Assembly: GCF_902459465.1 (NCBI RefSeq)
Contig: NW_022985736.1
Coordinates: 1-64,000, forward strand
DNA from: Asterias rubens
Taxonomy: Eukaryota; Echinodermata; Asteroidea; Forcipulatida; Asteriidae
Direction: 5' to 3'
DNA length: 64,000 nucleotides
A program made the translations under genes and the position numbers. Positions within the stretch are counted from its first letter, which is position 1. Every line of letters begins with the position of its first letter. Shown piece after piece: positions 1-11,440 of this stretch. The notes beneath the pieces are model-generated. The model did no database searches. It was not told the DNA's origin and worked only from the letters and a program-made list of their open reading frames with translations.

Positions 1-115
1 TGGTCTTTTATGAGCGTCTGGTTGATCGAAGGGTTGCAACATTTTGCTGAAATACTGGTTTGATTTCCGACAATGAACTTTTTGGCGTTCACCAATTTGT
101 GACGGAAAATGTTCA

Positions 116-483
116 TTAAAGGCACTGAACTTGTTTGGTAATTGTCAAAGACCGGTCTTCTCACTTGCTGTATCCTAACATTTGCATAAAATAACAAACC
201 TGTGGAAATTGCGCTCAATTGGACACTGAAGTTGCGAGAAATAATGAAAGAAAAAAAAGTCCTTGTTGGGACAAGTTTGGTGCTTTCGGATTGGAATACA
301 AGACTTCTGGCTATAGAAGTCTTTTAATATTTTGGGAGAAATTACCTCTTTCTCAAAAACGGTAGAGGCAGTCGCTTCCAACAACGTTTTATACTTTCAA
401 CAGCTCTCCAATGCTCGTTACCAGTCAGTTTTTAAATTAATTACTTTGTTCTGAGAAATTACTAAACGTGTCAGTGCCTTTAA
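116..483 (+). mobile_element. Hairpin MITE (main TTAA family), full copy
   Basis: Bounded by TTAA on both sides, with inverted ends beginning AGGCACTGA. The body shares blocks with the other copies in the window (the 'acaaacctgtg' block and the 'ttgcgaga' block). The central palindrome differs from most copies: it is built on AGACTTCT/AGAAGTCT near 300-325 instead of the GAGACCTC core. No coding capacity is seen. Confidence 0.85.
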
Positions 484-484
484 G

Positions 485-708
485 GTTTTTCCGAGATTTT
501 TAACTGATCGTAATAATCGTTCGCCTCCGGAGTATGAGGTCCCCGGTTCAAATCACGGAGGGGTTAACACATTCCTGACATTTAAAGGTAATAACTTTGA
601 ACCACCCTTCTTTTATCTAAAGGGTCACAGTTAGTTTCATTCACCTAAACATTGAATTTAGTAATGAGACAGAAATCTTGTGGTAACTATTTCTTTAATT
701 ATTTGGGT
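485..708. other. No gene recognised; B-box-like trace
   Basis: A short GGTTCAAATC motif near 552 resembles an internal pol III B box, but no matching A box or cloverleaf was found. Otherwise nothing is recognised. Confidence 0.4.
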
Positions 709-1020
709 TTTACACTGAAAACATCACTTAGTCAATTGTCTAAAAAAAAAATAGTCATTTACATGGTTTAATTTGACTAATCTTTAATTGGTCACTCAAT
801 CAAAAGATTAGTCAATACACACTGAAATGACAAATTATAGTTTGTCTTTGAAAATGGTTTAAAATGACTAAATGATCTGGAGATTGGTAATACACGAAAT
901 TAAATTAGTCATCCAAGAAAATTAATTAGTCATGCAGCAACTATTTAGTCTTTCAATTAGTCTGACAATACCAATAATTAGTCTTTTACACACTTCTGTT
1001 ATAATTAGTCACTGTAAATT
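709..1020. repeat. TAGTC-rich AT repeat
   Basis: This AT-rich stretch holds many scattered TAGTCA or ATTAGTC motifs and begins with CACTGAAAACATC. A similar stretch at 11130-11440 ends with the complement, GATGTTTTCAGTG. The two look like inverted members of one dispersed repeat. Confidence 0.45.
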
Positions 1021-1958
1021 TATTGCAAATCCAACACAAACTCCAACTGAAGCAACTTTGTTAACCATCAGTTCCTTTGAGAACAATCTGCTGAATAACT
1101 ACTGAATCTCAATTTTTTTTTAACATTATTAAACAAACTTCAATAGATTTTTTTCCCAACTTGCAAAGTTAAAAAGTTGTTTTAACAACCCATTAGTCCC
1201 ACCTACGGTACACACCGTGATGACAGGACTTTAATAAAGCGGTATTTAAGGTTAAATTTATCGACAGTGAAACAATTATGAAAGTAAACAAGTATCACAA
1301 GTCTCTAACTTTACGTGAAAATCTGTAATTTGTATGCCCTTTCAGTGCAAAATCTTGAACAAAACTTCAATCACTGCCAACAATAACTTTGAGAGGTACA
1401 TTCCATAGAGGAATTTGTTTGTTAAAAAGTTTAATTTAACACAGTTTAGACGCAATATTATGGAAATTTAGTATACAGAACCATATTGGAATTACATGCT
1501 TATTGCACACGTTTTGGGGGTGCTAACAGATTTTGCACTGAAAGCGTATCAGATAAAGTTGAAACTTACACAGTTTAATAATGTAAGATTGGCCATGATG
1601 ATGTCTTTCTTTCACAATTGGACTTTGACTACTGACAGATAATTGTACTGTTTTATATATGGTTAAAGGGTGTGTACAACATTGGTAAGAATGAAAATAT
1701 AAATGCTCACAGATTTGCACAAACTTACATGGTACAAAGATGGTCATGGTAAAAACTTCCATTGAAATAGTTTTGCTTGAAATGGCATAGTTTTTAGGAA
1801 ATGAGTAAAAGAATAGTCTTTATAGTAGGGTCATATCTTTGGATTCCGTGACCATTTTTTTGCTACCTTTTTTTCTCGATGGATTTGACTTCAGGAACCA
1901 TCTAAAAGGAAAATAAGCCCCTATGAACCTCTGAAATGTGATAGGAACTTTTGTTTTA
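1021..1958. other. No gene recognised
   Basis: AT-rich noncoding sequence. Phrases near 1560-1800 ('aacttacacagttt', 'catagtttttaggaaatgag') recur loosely near 4000-4085, suggesting an old dispersed repeat. No convincing coding region. Confidence 0.4.
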
Positions 1959-1963
1959 TTATG

Positions 1964-2218
1964 CAATATTCAAAATGGCCTCCGACGGCATCTTGAAAAA
2001 CATAAATTGTAATAGCTCTGGCCCCAGATGACCTAGACGGACAAATGAGATGTCCTTTTCCACTATTTCTGGCATGCCAAATACACTGGAATTGTAATTG
2101 TAAAGTTTTGGGACCATCTTGACCTCTAAATCCAAGATGGCCGCCATCTCCAACTTGAAAAACATAGCATGTAATAGCTTGGCACCATATGACCTAGACG
2201 GGAAAAAGAGATGTATAC
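1964..2218. repeat. Two direct copies of an ~88-bp unit
   Basis: 1964-2053 and 2131-2218 share the order 'aagatggcc', 'cttgaaaaacata', 'gtaatagct', 'tgacctagacgg' and 'gagatgt'. The copies lie about 167 bp apart and are diverged. Confidence 0.6.
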
Positions 2219-2221
2219 CAG

Positions 2222-2450
2222 TCTGGTCGTCAATCTTAAGAACACCATATTGATAAAAAGCAATTGTCTTCACTAGTTCTGGGATGTACTGCAGGTGAAA
2301 TACAAAAAACGAGGAAATGTAGCACGCGACTGCTGTTGTTACATCATCAACAACAGAAACTACCTCGCCTTCTGCAACTACTTTAAACTCTGTAGACACA
2401 TGTGTCGATTTTTCATCCATTTCGATGTACAGAATGTGTGGTGTCTTCAT
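2222..2450 (-). pseudogene. C-terminal fragment of a transposon-like hypothetical protein
   Basis: On the minus strand an open frame encodes about 76 residues starting MKTPHILYIE, followed by FKVVAEGEVV, a stretch with TAVACYISSFFVFHLQY, then TIAFYQYGVLKIDD. Seen: a hydrophobic Ala/Tyr/Phe-rich segment followed by an aromatic-basic stretch. From memory this pattern resembles the C-terminal end of uncharacterised, multicopy proteins in invertebrate and fish genomes, often next to transposon sequence. No function is assigned. A pyrimidine-rich AG lies just upstream on this strand, so this may be a last exon. The frame runs on to 1959 through repeat sequence, which is probably not coding. Confidence 0.4.
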
Positions 2451-2456
2451 CCTTCA

Positions 2457-3103
2457 ATAAATAAAAGTAAAAAGTAAATTACTCAATATTGCTGTAAGCA
2501 ACCAGATGTTATTCATACTTCAAGTACTAAATGGAAAAACTTAATTTATGCTACAATACAGCACATCAGTGCTTTGAGAAGCAATTTTGCAACATTTTTT
2601 TCTACAATTTGAGACCACTGCATGACATTACATAACAACTATTAGTTATTATACAAGCAGAGTGGAATACAAGAAAAACAACGGACAGTGCTTCTGCGTC
2701 CCATGTCAACTGGGATGCAGATTTTTTTGGGGGTTCATATTCCACGAGTTCGTTGGGTGATCACCCCACCCCATTTAAAGGAATAAACCATAAATAGGAC
2801 AGTTTTCCACAAATTTGTGCTAATTTGGATCAGAATTAAATACTCTAATCAAACGTCCTTAAAATAAGTAAAAAAAATAACCAGAACTTTGACACATACC
2901 TGGACTTTTGACCCAGATTAAAAAAAACATCTTTACGGAAATTTCATGAAAAAAACTCTGCTTGATAGAGCAGAGTTACCACGTACAAAAACCAATTTTA
3001 AATTTATTTGGGGTCATAAAATGAAGGTTCTGTGGTGGTTTTTGCCAGAAAGGAGGTGGGGTGCATGCAAGTAGTATTCAGTTGACACACATACCGCTTA
3101 CAC
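2457..3103. other. No gene recognised
   Basis: AT-rich noncoding sequence with short homopolymer A runs. Earlier exons of the minus-strand fragment at 2222-2450 would fall here or further right, but none could be identified. Confidence 0.4.
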
Positions 3104-3243
3104 TAGAATTAAAAAAAAAAACTCGATCCGTGTTTTGTGTACCAAAACATATGGACACGCGTTAGGAATCAGACGTCGTGGTTCCCAGACGCGTGTCCAT
3201 ATGTTTTTGTACGCAAAGCACGGATCGAGTGTTTTTTAATTCT
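3104..3243. mobile_element. Palindromic MITE, ~140 bp
   Basis: The left arm from about 3108 (AGAATTAAAAAA, ACTCGATCCGTG, CATATGGACACGCG) is matched in inverted order by the right arm ending at 3243 (CGCGTGTCCATATG, CACGGATCGAGT, TTTTTTAATTCT). The arms are about 55 bp with a loop of about 30 bp. No coding capacity. Confidence 0.8.
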
Positions 3244-3281
3244 AGGACAAACGTGTGTAGATAATTCTCCACGTTTGTCCT
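3244..3281. repeat. Short hairpin
   Basis: GGACAAACGTG and CACGTTTGTCC form an 11-bp stem immediately next to the palindromic element ending at 3243. Confidence 0.6.
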
Positions 3282-4617
3282 GGGAAAAAAATAATATGCG
3301 CACGCTCGTCACGTGTTCGTGACTTCGCGATGCGTTCGGCAGAGTTCGGGGACAATCAGCATGTAGTGTAGTGGTAAAACAGAGTATTTGGGGACTGAAT
3401 AACAGTAAGAATTTATAACTTTAACATTTTTGAGATTGCGGAGCGAGTGGGTTCTCCTGGTCGCCCCCTTGGACATGAGATATCAAAGGACACATTAGAG
3501 CCTATTTTGTGCGACATTAAAATAAAAATAAAGAGAGATTTTTGATTCCAAAATTCATTGAACAACCATTGAACCATCATCGTTTAAAGCGTGAGAGATA
3601 TAAACCTATGAGGTTACGGGAGACGATAGCCGGACGAACCGAATAGTTCTAGCTAGGAGTAGTAGCTACTCTAGTACACTAGAAGTGGCTAAATCTCCCT
3701 TGTGCAACTTACATAATAGTAATAATGATTGGGTACGAAATGTCCTGCTTCAGGTATTCATGCAGAAATTTAATTTTGCCATCAATAAATATAAATGTGA
3801 AAAAACTGTTGACTGTGTCTGTGTAGGCAGTGAACTTACTTTGTCGAGTCCATGGTGAAAGTTGTATGGGATGTATGTAGGCCTGTGTACATGCACGTCA
3901 ACCTGAAATACAAAACAAAGGTTCTTAATTAAAATCCTTAAAGTGTTTGGGTACTTTTGTACGACCCAAACGCAATGTCCAAAGGTTTACATTTAAAATT
4001 AACTTACACAGTTTTAAGATAATGGTGGTAGAAAGCTTCCCTTAAAATACTTGCTGTGGTGCTGTGTAGTTTTTGAGAAATGAGGAAAACAATGTCACAA
4101 AAATAACTTTCGCCTCAGGATACAAACATTATTTTAGCATGTACAGCGTATGTACCAGTAGCAGTACTGGGTATTTACTATTTAATACGCGACTCTCCTG
4201 AAAACATCGCTTTGCCCTTTGTGATTTTCACCTTTTTCTCAAAAACTTGGCGACTATAAATCATGCTAATAAAATTGTTTTTTGTTTAGTTTGTTGTGAC
4301 TCACAGCTAATTTCTGAATTGCTCATAACTTGCCGTCACTGCACTGGTGACTGGCTCAGCAGAAACCGGTTGCTCGTGTATGTGGTGTATTTACTTAAAA
4401 GTAGTGATAGCAATAGCAATTTTATACTACGTACAGCAGTACAACATACATGTACTCCGCAGTACGTTAGTTCATAAAACTTTTTTGAGTTGATATTGAA
4501 TTTGAAAAGGGAAACTAAAAATGTTGCTTATGTAAGTTAACGTTTGTTCATTTCTCAGCCAGGCAAGTCCTCTATTATGGAACGCCCAAATATGGAACGC
4601 CAAAGAGGCATTTAAAT
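3282..4617. other. No gene recognised
   Basis: Noncoding. A TTAAAGTGTTTGGG motif near 3937 followed by 'ctgtgtagtttttgagaaatgag' near 4060 suggests an old TTAA-type element. No exon is supported. Confidence 0.4.
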
Positions 4618-5010
4618 CATCGGTGATGGTCTTTTGCAACCGGTGATCAAAATTTGTCATCGGTGGTGGTCCTATGCGATCGGTGATCAACTTTAGCGAG
4701 CGGTGATAATACACGATCGGTGGTCCATTTTAGCGATCGGTCATGCATATTCATGATCGGTGATGGTATTAGCGATCGGTCATGCATATTCACGACCGTT
4801 GATGGCTTTTGCCAATCGGTCACTTCAGGGAATTGGTGTTTGCTTTTTGCACATCGGTCAACTTAGGGATCGGTGATGGCTTTTGCAATCGGTCAACTTA
4901 AGGGATCGGAAGTGGCTTTTTGCAATCAGTCAACTTTAGGGATCGGTGGTGGCTTTTTGCAATCGGTCAACTTTTGCAACCGGTGATGGGATTTTGGGAT
5001 ATCCGAATTT
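4618..5010 (+). repeat. Outer tandem array of left foldback arm
   Basis: Degenerate units built on ATCGGTGATGGCTTTTGC and AATCGGTCAACTT. Spacing is irregular at the outer end and approaches 37 bp inward. Confidence 0.75.
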
Positions 5011-5047
5011 TGCGTCGGTCGGTGCAGGCCTACTTCAAAACCTATGA

Positions 5048-5174
5048 TTGTGTAGATTGTGGATATTAATTGGTGTTATTTTCTAGTTCACACCACCATG
5101 GAGGAATATTACACTCACCAGCGGGTTGACTGACTTGCCAAACATTTTTAGAAGAGTACCATTTTATAACTATG
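5048..5174 (+). repeat. 127-bp segment repeated in direct orientation (copy A)
   Basis: Contains 'gtagattgtggatattaatt', 'ttattttctagttcacacc' and 'gaagagtaccattttata'. The same order is found at 7326-7448 in the same orientation, next to the spacer. Confidence 0.85.
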
Positions 5175-5829
5175 TAAGGGGGGAACGCAACAAACATCAA
5201 ATTAAATCAGCTCTTTCTAAAAAGCTAATAATAACAACAACAAATGGGTAGGAGAGGTGTGGAAGGGTATCTATGTCCCACAATTGGTTGTCGTCTTCCG
5301 GAAATGGTGTATGCCGGAGAAATACAAATATTATATTCAATGAAGGGAAATGTTTTTGAACAAGAGTCTCTACCGATAGTTTGTGTGTAAGGGAAAATCT
5401 GAAATCATACAAGTAGCCCTGTGTAAACAGACCCGGAGGTGAGAACATTATGACCACACAAAAAACCGTTTTGAGGGAAAACACATATTATGTGCATCAT
5501 GAATGTGATGGACCACACACAGACGGGACGCACTCAACACGTTTTATAAAAGGCTAGGTAAAGTATTATACAAATATTTCCTTGTAATAAACGGAGAGGC
5601 ACGTATTAATTGAATCCAAAGCGAAAAACGTACTATATAAAGTTCTTAATTTAGGGGGGGGGGGGTGTGTAAAGTATAAAGATAAAAGAGTTAAATCTTA
5701 TATAAAATTGAAGCTTGAAAATAAGCTTTACTCTAAACGTAATTTTGTTTTAAATTATTAATCACTAACCTGTGATCTTCATTTGCATATTTAATTAGTA
5801 AATCTTAGTAGAGCGCCATATCTCAAAAA

Positions 5830-6375
5830 GTATACTTCCGGGTCAACCGGAAGTTGGCCCATTTTTTGTTTCAGTTATACTACACAATCAATCTTCATTT
5901 TTGTTTCAGTTATAGACTCCTTTAATTTTTACTTTGGGAAACCGTGACCCCATGTTGACCTCTATTTTCGGGTCAACCTGAATTGGACCAGATCTCAAGA
6001 CCTATACAGCCTATTTCAAACTTGTTCCAGTTTCCGCGACCCCATGTTGACTTCTTTATCCGGGTCAACCGGAAGTGGGACCATATCTCAAGAACTATAC
6101 AACCGATTTTCAAACTTTTTTTTCAGTTGCAAACTCCTTGTGTTAAATATTAACTTTGAAAAATGTGTCCCCTTGTTGACCTCTACTTCAGGGTCAACCG
6201 AAAGTGGGACCATACCTCAAGAACTACACCACTAATTTTTAAACCATTTTTTACTTAGAGACTCTTTGAGCATTAAGGATTAACCTTAACAAAATTTGGC
6301 CCCCATATTGACCTAGCTCTACTTCCAGGTCAACCGGAAGTGGGACAATATCCCAAGAACTTCACAACCTATGTT
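5830..6375 (+). repeat. GGGTCAACCGGAAGT tandem block, left arm
   Basis: About four degenerate units each contain 'gttgacctcta', GGGTCAACCGGAAGT, 'gggaccatatctcaagaact' and a 'ttttcagtt' tail. Unit length is roughly 120-150 bp. Mirrored at 8975-9500. Confidence 0.7.
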
Positions 6376-6479
6376 CAAACCTTTTTTCATTTATAGCCTA
6401 ACAAACAATACTGTATCGGGCCAATGGTGGCATGTACCGGCGTCGAGTTTCGATAAGGTGTCGTTACTTATGATGATGA

Positions 6480-6930
6480 TATTGAGCCAGAATTGGGCCA
6501 GTGCTGGCCTTCTTCCGGTCAAGCGTCATGCTCTTGCTAGTAAAGTGCCCACACTGGGCCAATGTAGGTTTTATAGCGGCAAACTATTTTAGTTAGGACG
6601 GAGGTTTGCCTGTCTTGGCCATTATTGGTTTTGTGCGGCACACCGTTTCGGCAAAATGATGAACCTTTAATGGGCCATTGCTGGTTTTGTAGCGGTGCAC
6701 CATTTTGGGAAAGTGGTAGAAAACCTGCAATGGTCCAATACTGGTTTTGTGGCACACCATTTGAGAAAACAGGCAGAAAACCTCTCATTGAGCCAATACT
6801 GGTTTTGTAGCTGCACACCATTTTTGTCAAATGGTATCATATAGAAAACCTTTTCGGGGCCAATCATGCCAATACTGGCTTTGGCAAAACGTTAAAGAAT
6901 ATGTTCTAAAACTACTGGTTTGTTGGCGGC
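6480..6930 (+). repeat. CCAATACTGG tandem block, left arm
   Basis: Repeated units of roughly 60 bp contain GGGCCAATACTGGTTTTGT, 'gcacaccattttg' and 'gtagaaaacct'. Short open frames here are a by-product of the repeat. Mirrored at 8450-8880; a second small cluster lies at 7190-7326. Confidence 0.7.
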
Positions 6931-7325
6931 ACACCATTTTATTACTTTATTGTTTTTTATATAGCATTTTTAGTTTGATTTATTCATTGCTGCTGTTTTT
7001 TCATTTTTTATGTTTTGTGTTTATCATGGACAACTACACTTTATTGTAATGAACTTTTTTATTGCAAAGTAATTTCATTTAAATTTAATATATTTGATAT
7101 ACTTTTTGCATTTTTATTTTATTTATAAAAACTTACGAGTTAAAATGCTGGTTGAATTTTCGTCTGATAATGAAAGTTTTACTTTCTGTCATCTGTCTAC
7201 TGGTTTGTTGTCGGCACACCATTTGGCAAAATGGTAGAAAACCTCTATTGTGCCAACACTGGTTTTGTAGCTGCACCATAGACAATCTTTTCTGGGCCAA
7301 TACTGGTTTCGAAGTGGTACACCAT

Positions 7326-7448
7326 TTGTGTAGATTGTGGATATTAATTGTTGTTATTTTCTAGTTCACACCTTCGTGGAGGAATAAATTACACTCACCA
7401 GCGGGTTGACTGACTTGCCAAACATTTTTAGAAGAGTACCATTTTATA
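7326..7448 (+). repeat. 127-bp segment repeated in direct orientation (copy B)
   Basis: Second copy of 5048-5174. It sits exactly where the left arm's match to the right arm ends, so it marks a rearrangement joint. Confidence 0.85.
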
Positions 7449-7744
7449 CCCAGATAACATACATACATTGGGCAATCAGTTATTCCAAATTATTACATTA
7501 TTGAAATCAAGATTTATTAATATCTACAATTTTGGGATATTTATAGCAAAAATAATCTTAACAAATTACATTACTTTGTAATTTTTTAATTGTTTCGACA
7601 ATCTTAAGACATCCTGTGCCACAGCTTTGACACCCTGCCTTGAAAATTGCATATTATGACCAATGTCGGTTCAATGCCGGCCCAATGGTGGCCGTTACCA
7701 AATCAGTATTGGCACAAAAAGTTGTTTTATACCATTATTTGCCA
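7449..7744. other. Foldback spacer; no gene
   Basis: AT-rich unpaired central sequence. No open frame resembling a transposase is present. Confidence 0.6.
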
Positions 7745-8253
7745 AAATGGTGTGCCACTTTCGAAACCAGTATTGGCCCAGCATTTTGTCAAAATGGCGT
7801 GGCGCTAAAAAAAAAGAATTGGCCCAGAAAGATTGTCTATGGTGCAGCTACAAAACCAGTGTTGGCACAATAGAGGTTTTCTACCATTTTGCCAAAATGG
7901 TGTGCCGCCAACAAACCAGTAGACAGATGACAGAAAGTAAAACTTTCATTATCAGACGAAAATTCAACCAGTATTTTAACTCGTAAGGTTTTATTAATAA
8001 AATAAAAATGCAAAAAGTATATCAAATATATTAAATTTAAATGAATTACTTTGCAATAAAAAAGTTCATTACAATAAAGTGTAGTTGTCCATGATAAACA
8101 CAAAACATAAAAAATGAAGAAAAAAAAACAGCAGCAATGAATAAATCAAATTAAAAATGCTATGTAAAAACCAATAAAATAATAAAGGAGGTATACATTT
8201 AGAATGTTGTTTTATTAATAGTATTCGGTTTCTCAAAATGCCGGTACCATCAG

Positions 8254-8398
8254 GGGTCGATTTCACAGAGAGTTAGGCCTAGTCCTAACTTATAGTCCTT
8301 GGAGATATAAGAAACGTATGGCTAGTCCTAAGTAAGGACGATTAACTCTTCCTAACTCGGGATAAGAGTAGTCTTAACTCTTTGTGAAATCCACCCCA
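8254..8398. mobile_element. Palindromic MITE of the GTCGATTTCACA family
   Basis: Ends GGGGTCGATTTCACAGAG and CTTTGTGAAATCCACCCC are inverted. The interior holds 'tagtcctaact' motifs. Related copies lie at 18465-18634 and 49690-49863. It is inserted in the right foldback arm only, so it postdates the arm pair. Confidence 0.75.
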
Positions 8399-10214
8399 GC
8401 TCAATAACTTGCATGGGCTAATTCCTTTGTAATTTTCAAGTCGGTTTAGTAATTAGAACATATTTCTTTACCGTTTTGCCAAAGCCAGTATTGGCATGAT
8501 TGGCCCCGAAAAGGTTTTCTATATGACACCATTTTGACAAAAATGGTGTGCAGCTACAAAACCAGTATTGGCTCAATGAGAGGTTTTCTGCCTGTTTCTC
8601 AAATGGTGTGCCATAAAACCAGTATTGGACCATTGCAGGTTTTCTACCACTTTCCCAAATGGTGCACCGCTACAAAACCAGCATTGGCCCATTAAAGGTT
8701 CATCATTTTGCCGAAACGGTGTGCCGCACAAAACCAATATTGGCCAAGACAGGCAAACCTCCGTCCTAACTAAAATAGTTTGCCTCATTAAAACCGACAT
8801 TGGCCCAGTGTGGGCACTTTACTAGCAAGGACATGACGCTTGACCGTAAGAAGGCCAGCACTGGCCCAATTCTGGCTCAATATCATCATCATAATTAACG
8901 GCACCGTATCGAAACTGTATTGTTTGTTAGGCTATAACTGAAAAAAGGTTTGAACATAGGTTGTGAAGTTCTTGGGATATTGTCCCACTTCCGGTTGACC
9001 TGGAAGTAGAGCTAGGTCAATATGGGGGCCAAATTTTGTTAAGGTTAATCCTTAATGCTCAAAGAGTCTCTAAGTAAAAAAGAGTTTAAAAAATTAGTGG
9101 TGTAGTTCTTGAGGTATGGTCCCACTTCCGGTTGACCCTGAAGTAGAGGTCAACAAGGGGACACATTTTTCAAAGTTAATATTTAACACAAAGGAGTGTG
9201 CAACTGAAAAAAAGTTTGAAAATCGGTTGTATAGTTCTTGAGATATGGTCCCACTTCCGGTTGACCCGGATGTAGAGGTCAACATGGGGTCGCGGAAACT
9301 GGAACAAGTTTGAAATAGGGTGTATAGGTCTTGAGATCTGGTCCCAATTCAGGTTGACCCGAAAATAGAGGTCAACATGGGGTCACGGTTTTCCAAAGTA
9401 AAAATTTAAAAGGAGTCTATAACTGAAACAAAAAATGAAGATTGATTGTGTAGTATAACTGAAACAAAAAATGGGCCAACTTCCGGTTGACCCGGAAGTA
9501 TACTTCTTGAGATATGGCGCGTTACTAAGATTTACTAATTAAATATGCAAATGAAGATCACAAGGTTAATTGATTAATAATTTAAAACAAAATTACGTTT
9601 AGAGTAAAGCTTATTTTCAAGCTTCAATTTATATAAGATTTAACTCTTTTATCTTTATACTTTATACACCCCCCCCCCCCCCCCCCCCCGTAAATTAAGA
9701 ACTTTATATAGTACGTTTTTCGCTTTGGATTCAATTAATACGTGCCTCTCCGTTTATTACAAGGAAATATTTGTATAATACTTTACCTAGCCTTTTATAA
9801 AACGTGTTGAGTGCGTCCCGGCCTGTGTTTGTCCATCACATTCATGATGCACATAATATGTGTTTTCCCATCAAAACGGTTTTTGTGTGGTCATAATGTT
9901 CTCACCTCCGGGTCTGTTTACACAGGGCTACTTGTATGATTTCAGATTTCCCCTTACACACAAAACTATCGGTAGAGACTCTTGTTCAAAAACATTTCCC
10001 TTCACTGAATATAAATATTTGTATTTCCCCGGCATACACCATTTCCGGAAGACGACAACCAATTGTGGGACATAGATAACCCTTCCACACCCTATCCTAA
10101 TGTATTCCTCCATGTTGGTGTGAACTAGAAAATAACACAACTAATGTCCACAATCTACACAATCATAGGTTTTGAAGTAGGCCTGCACCGACCGGACGCA
10201 AAATTCGGATATCC

Positions 10215-10545
10215 CAAAATCCCATCACCGGTTGCAAAAGTTGACTCATTGCAAAAAAGCCACCACCGATCCCTAAAGTTGACTGATTGCAAAAAGCCAC
10301 CTCCGATCCCTTCAGTTGACCGATTGCAAAAAGCCACCACCGATCCCTAAAGTTGACCGATTGCAAAAAGCCACCACCGATCACTAAAGTTGACCGATTG
10401 CAAAAAGCCACCACCGATCACTAAAGATGACCGCATGCAAAAAGCCATCACCGATCCCTGAAGTTGACCGATTGCAAAAAGCCATCACCGATCCCTAAGT
10501 TGACCAACTGCAAAAAGCCACCACCAATCCCTAACGTTGACCGAT
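10215..10545 (-). repeat. Outer tandem array of right foldback arm, 37-bp unit
   Basis: About nine units of 37-38 bp built on GTTGACCGATTGCAAAAAGC followed by CACCACCGATCCCTAAA. Complementary to the array at 4618-5010. Confidence 0.85.
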
Positions 10546-11129
10546 ATTATATTTCTGAATAATTACAACAGAATAAAATATATTAATTACCTTATTTCAT
10601 ATTCCATCACCCACCAACAGCACACGTTGACACGGACTAATAACCTGACGTTCTTGTTGCTGCATGCTGCATGCAGACGAGAGGGAAAGTTACCAATCGC
10701 GCGGGCGATATTTGCGCGACAGTGACAATTACACGCTATTTGCGATAATGGTTTTTAAACAGTGTAAATAACTGTGCTGAATTGCAATGCTGCGCGACCA
10801 TCGCGCACTAAACAATATCGGCGCGAAACCGGCCTAACCGGGGGGTGGGATTGTGTTCTGGCTGTTCTGTTAATCGTACTCACCGTGCTGATTAATGACA
10901 GCACTGTTTACAGACTACCTCCAAGGTTACAAGCGGCGCCCATGTTTTCCAAAAGTTGAAACAGGAATTTATTCTTGAATTAAATTTAATAATTCAGAAA
11001 TTCAGAATACACAATAATTCACAACCTCTTGATAGGGAGGAAGGGGCGGTGGCACTCGACCGAACGTTGTACGAGTAAGTTCTGTATCAGGCGTTTGTAA
11101 TGTGCCTCGCCTTCGGAGCCAATTCAATT
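10546..11129. other. No gene recognised
   Basis: Contains a locally GC-rich patch (10670-10860, with several GCGCG/CGCGC motifs) but no coding region or RNA gene I can support. Confidence 0.4.
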
Positions 11130-11440
11130 AGTATTTTTCTCACACATTAGTCGACCAATTTGTCATTGCTATGTCAGACTTGTCATTTCATATTTTGGAG
11201 AGAAACAAATTAGTCAAACAGTACTCTGTATCAACTAATCTACGGGCAAAATTAGAAATAACAAATTCGTATTAGTCTTTAAAAAATATTGATTAGTAAT
11301 TTCATTAGCTCAATTAGTAAAAATGTTTCCTATTAGTTAGTTCGGATTGAAAAACTAGTCATGGATGGAAAGACTGATTTTTATTGCGTAGTTGACTAAT
11401 TTTTTCTCCAAATTGACTACTAGATGTTTTCAGTGTATGT
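11130..11440. repeat. TAGTC-rich AT repeat, second copy
   Basis: Many ATTAGTC/TAGTCA motifs, ending GATGTTTTCAGTGT. Inverted relative to 709-1020. Confidence 0.45.

Larger units (their letters stand above)
4618..7326 (+). repeat. Left arm of foldback element
   Basis: Inverted counterpart of 7745-10545. Compared with the right arm it has extra sequence at about 5107-5215 ('cagcgggttgactgacttgcc' region), part of which recurs in direct orientation at 7382-7448. Confidence 0.8.
4618..10545. mobile_element. Foldback (TU-like) element, ~5.9 kb
   Basis: Two long inverted arms (4618-7326 and 7745-10545) flank a ~420-bp spacer. Reading inward, each arm holds a terminal tandem array of a ~37-bp unit (GATCGGTGATGGCTTTTTGC and its complement), a segment with 'ttgtcgtcttccggaaatgg', a homopolymer (G near 5652, C near 9668), a block of repeats with GGGTCAACCGGAAGT, a block of repeats with CCAATACTGGTTTTGT, then an AT-rich inner part. 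Long inverted repeats with internal tandem arrays are the hallmark of foldback elements, described in sea urchins as TU elements. No transposase gene was found inside. Exact target duplications were not resolved. Confidence 0.8.
7745..10545 (-). repeat. Right arm of foldback element
   Basis: Inverted complement of the left arm. It is interrupted at about 8163-8455 by sequence absent from the left arm, which includes a small palindromic MITE at 8254-8398. Confidence 0.8.

Noticed and set aside
5197..5484. 95-codon frame in the foldback left arm with a mirrored relative in the right arm, possible transposon protein
   Set aside because: The two frames are on inverted copies of the same repeat DNA and are not conserved in length; no domain is recognisable.
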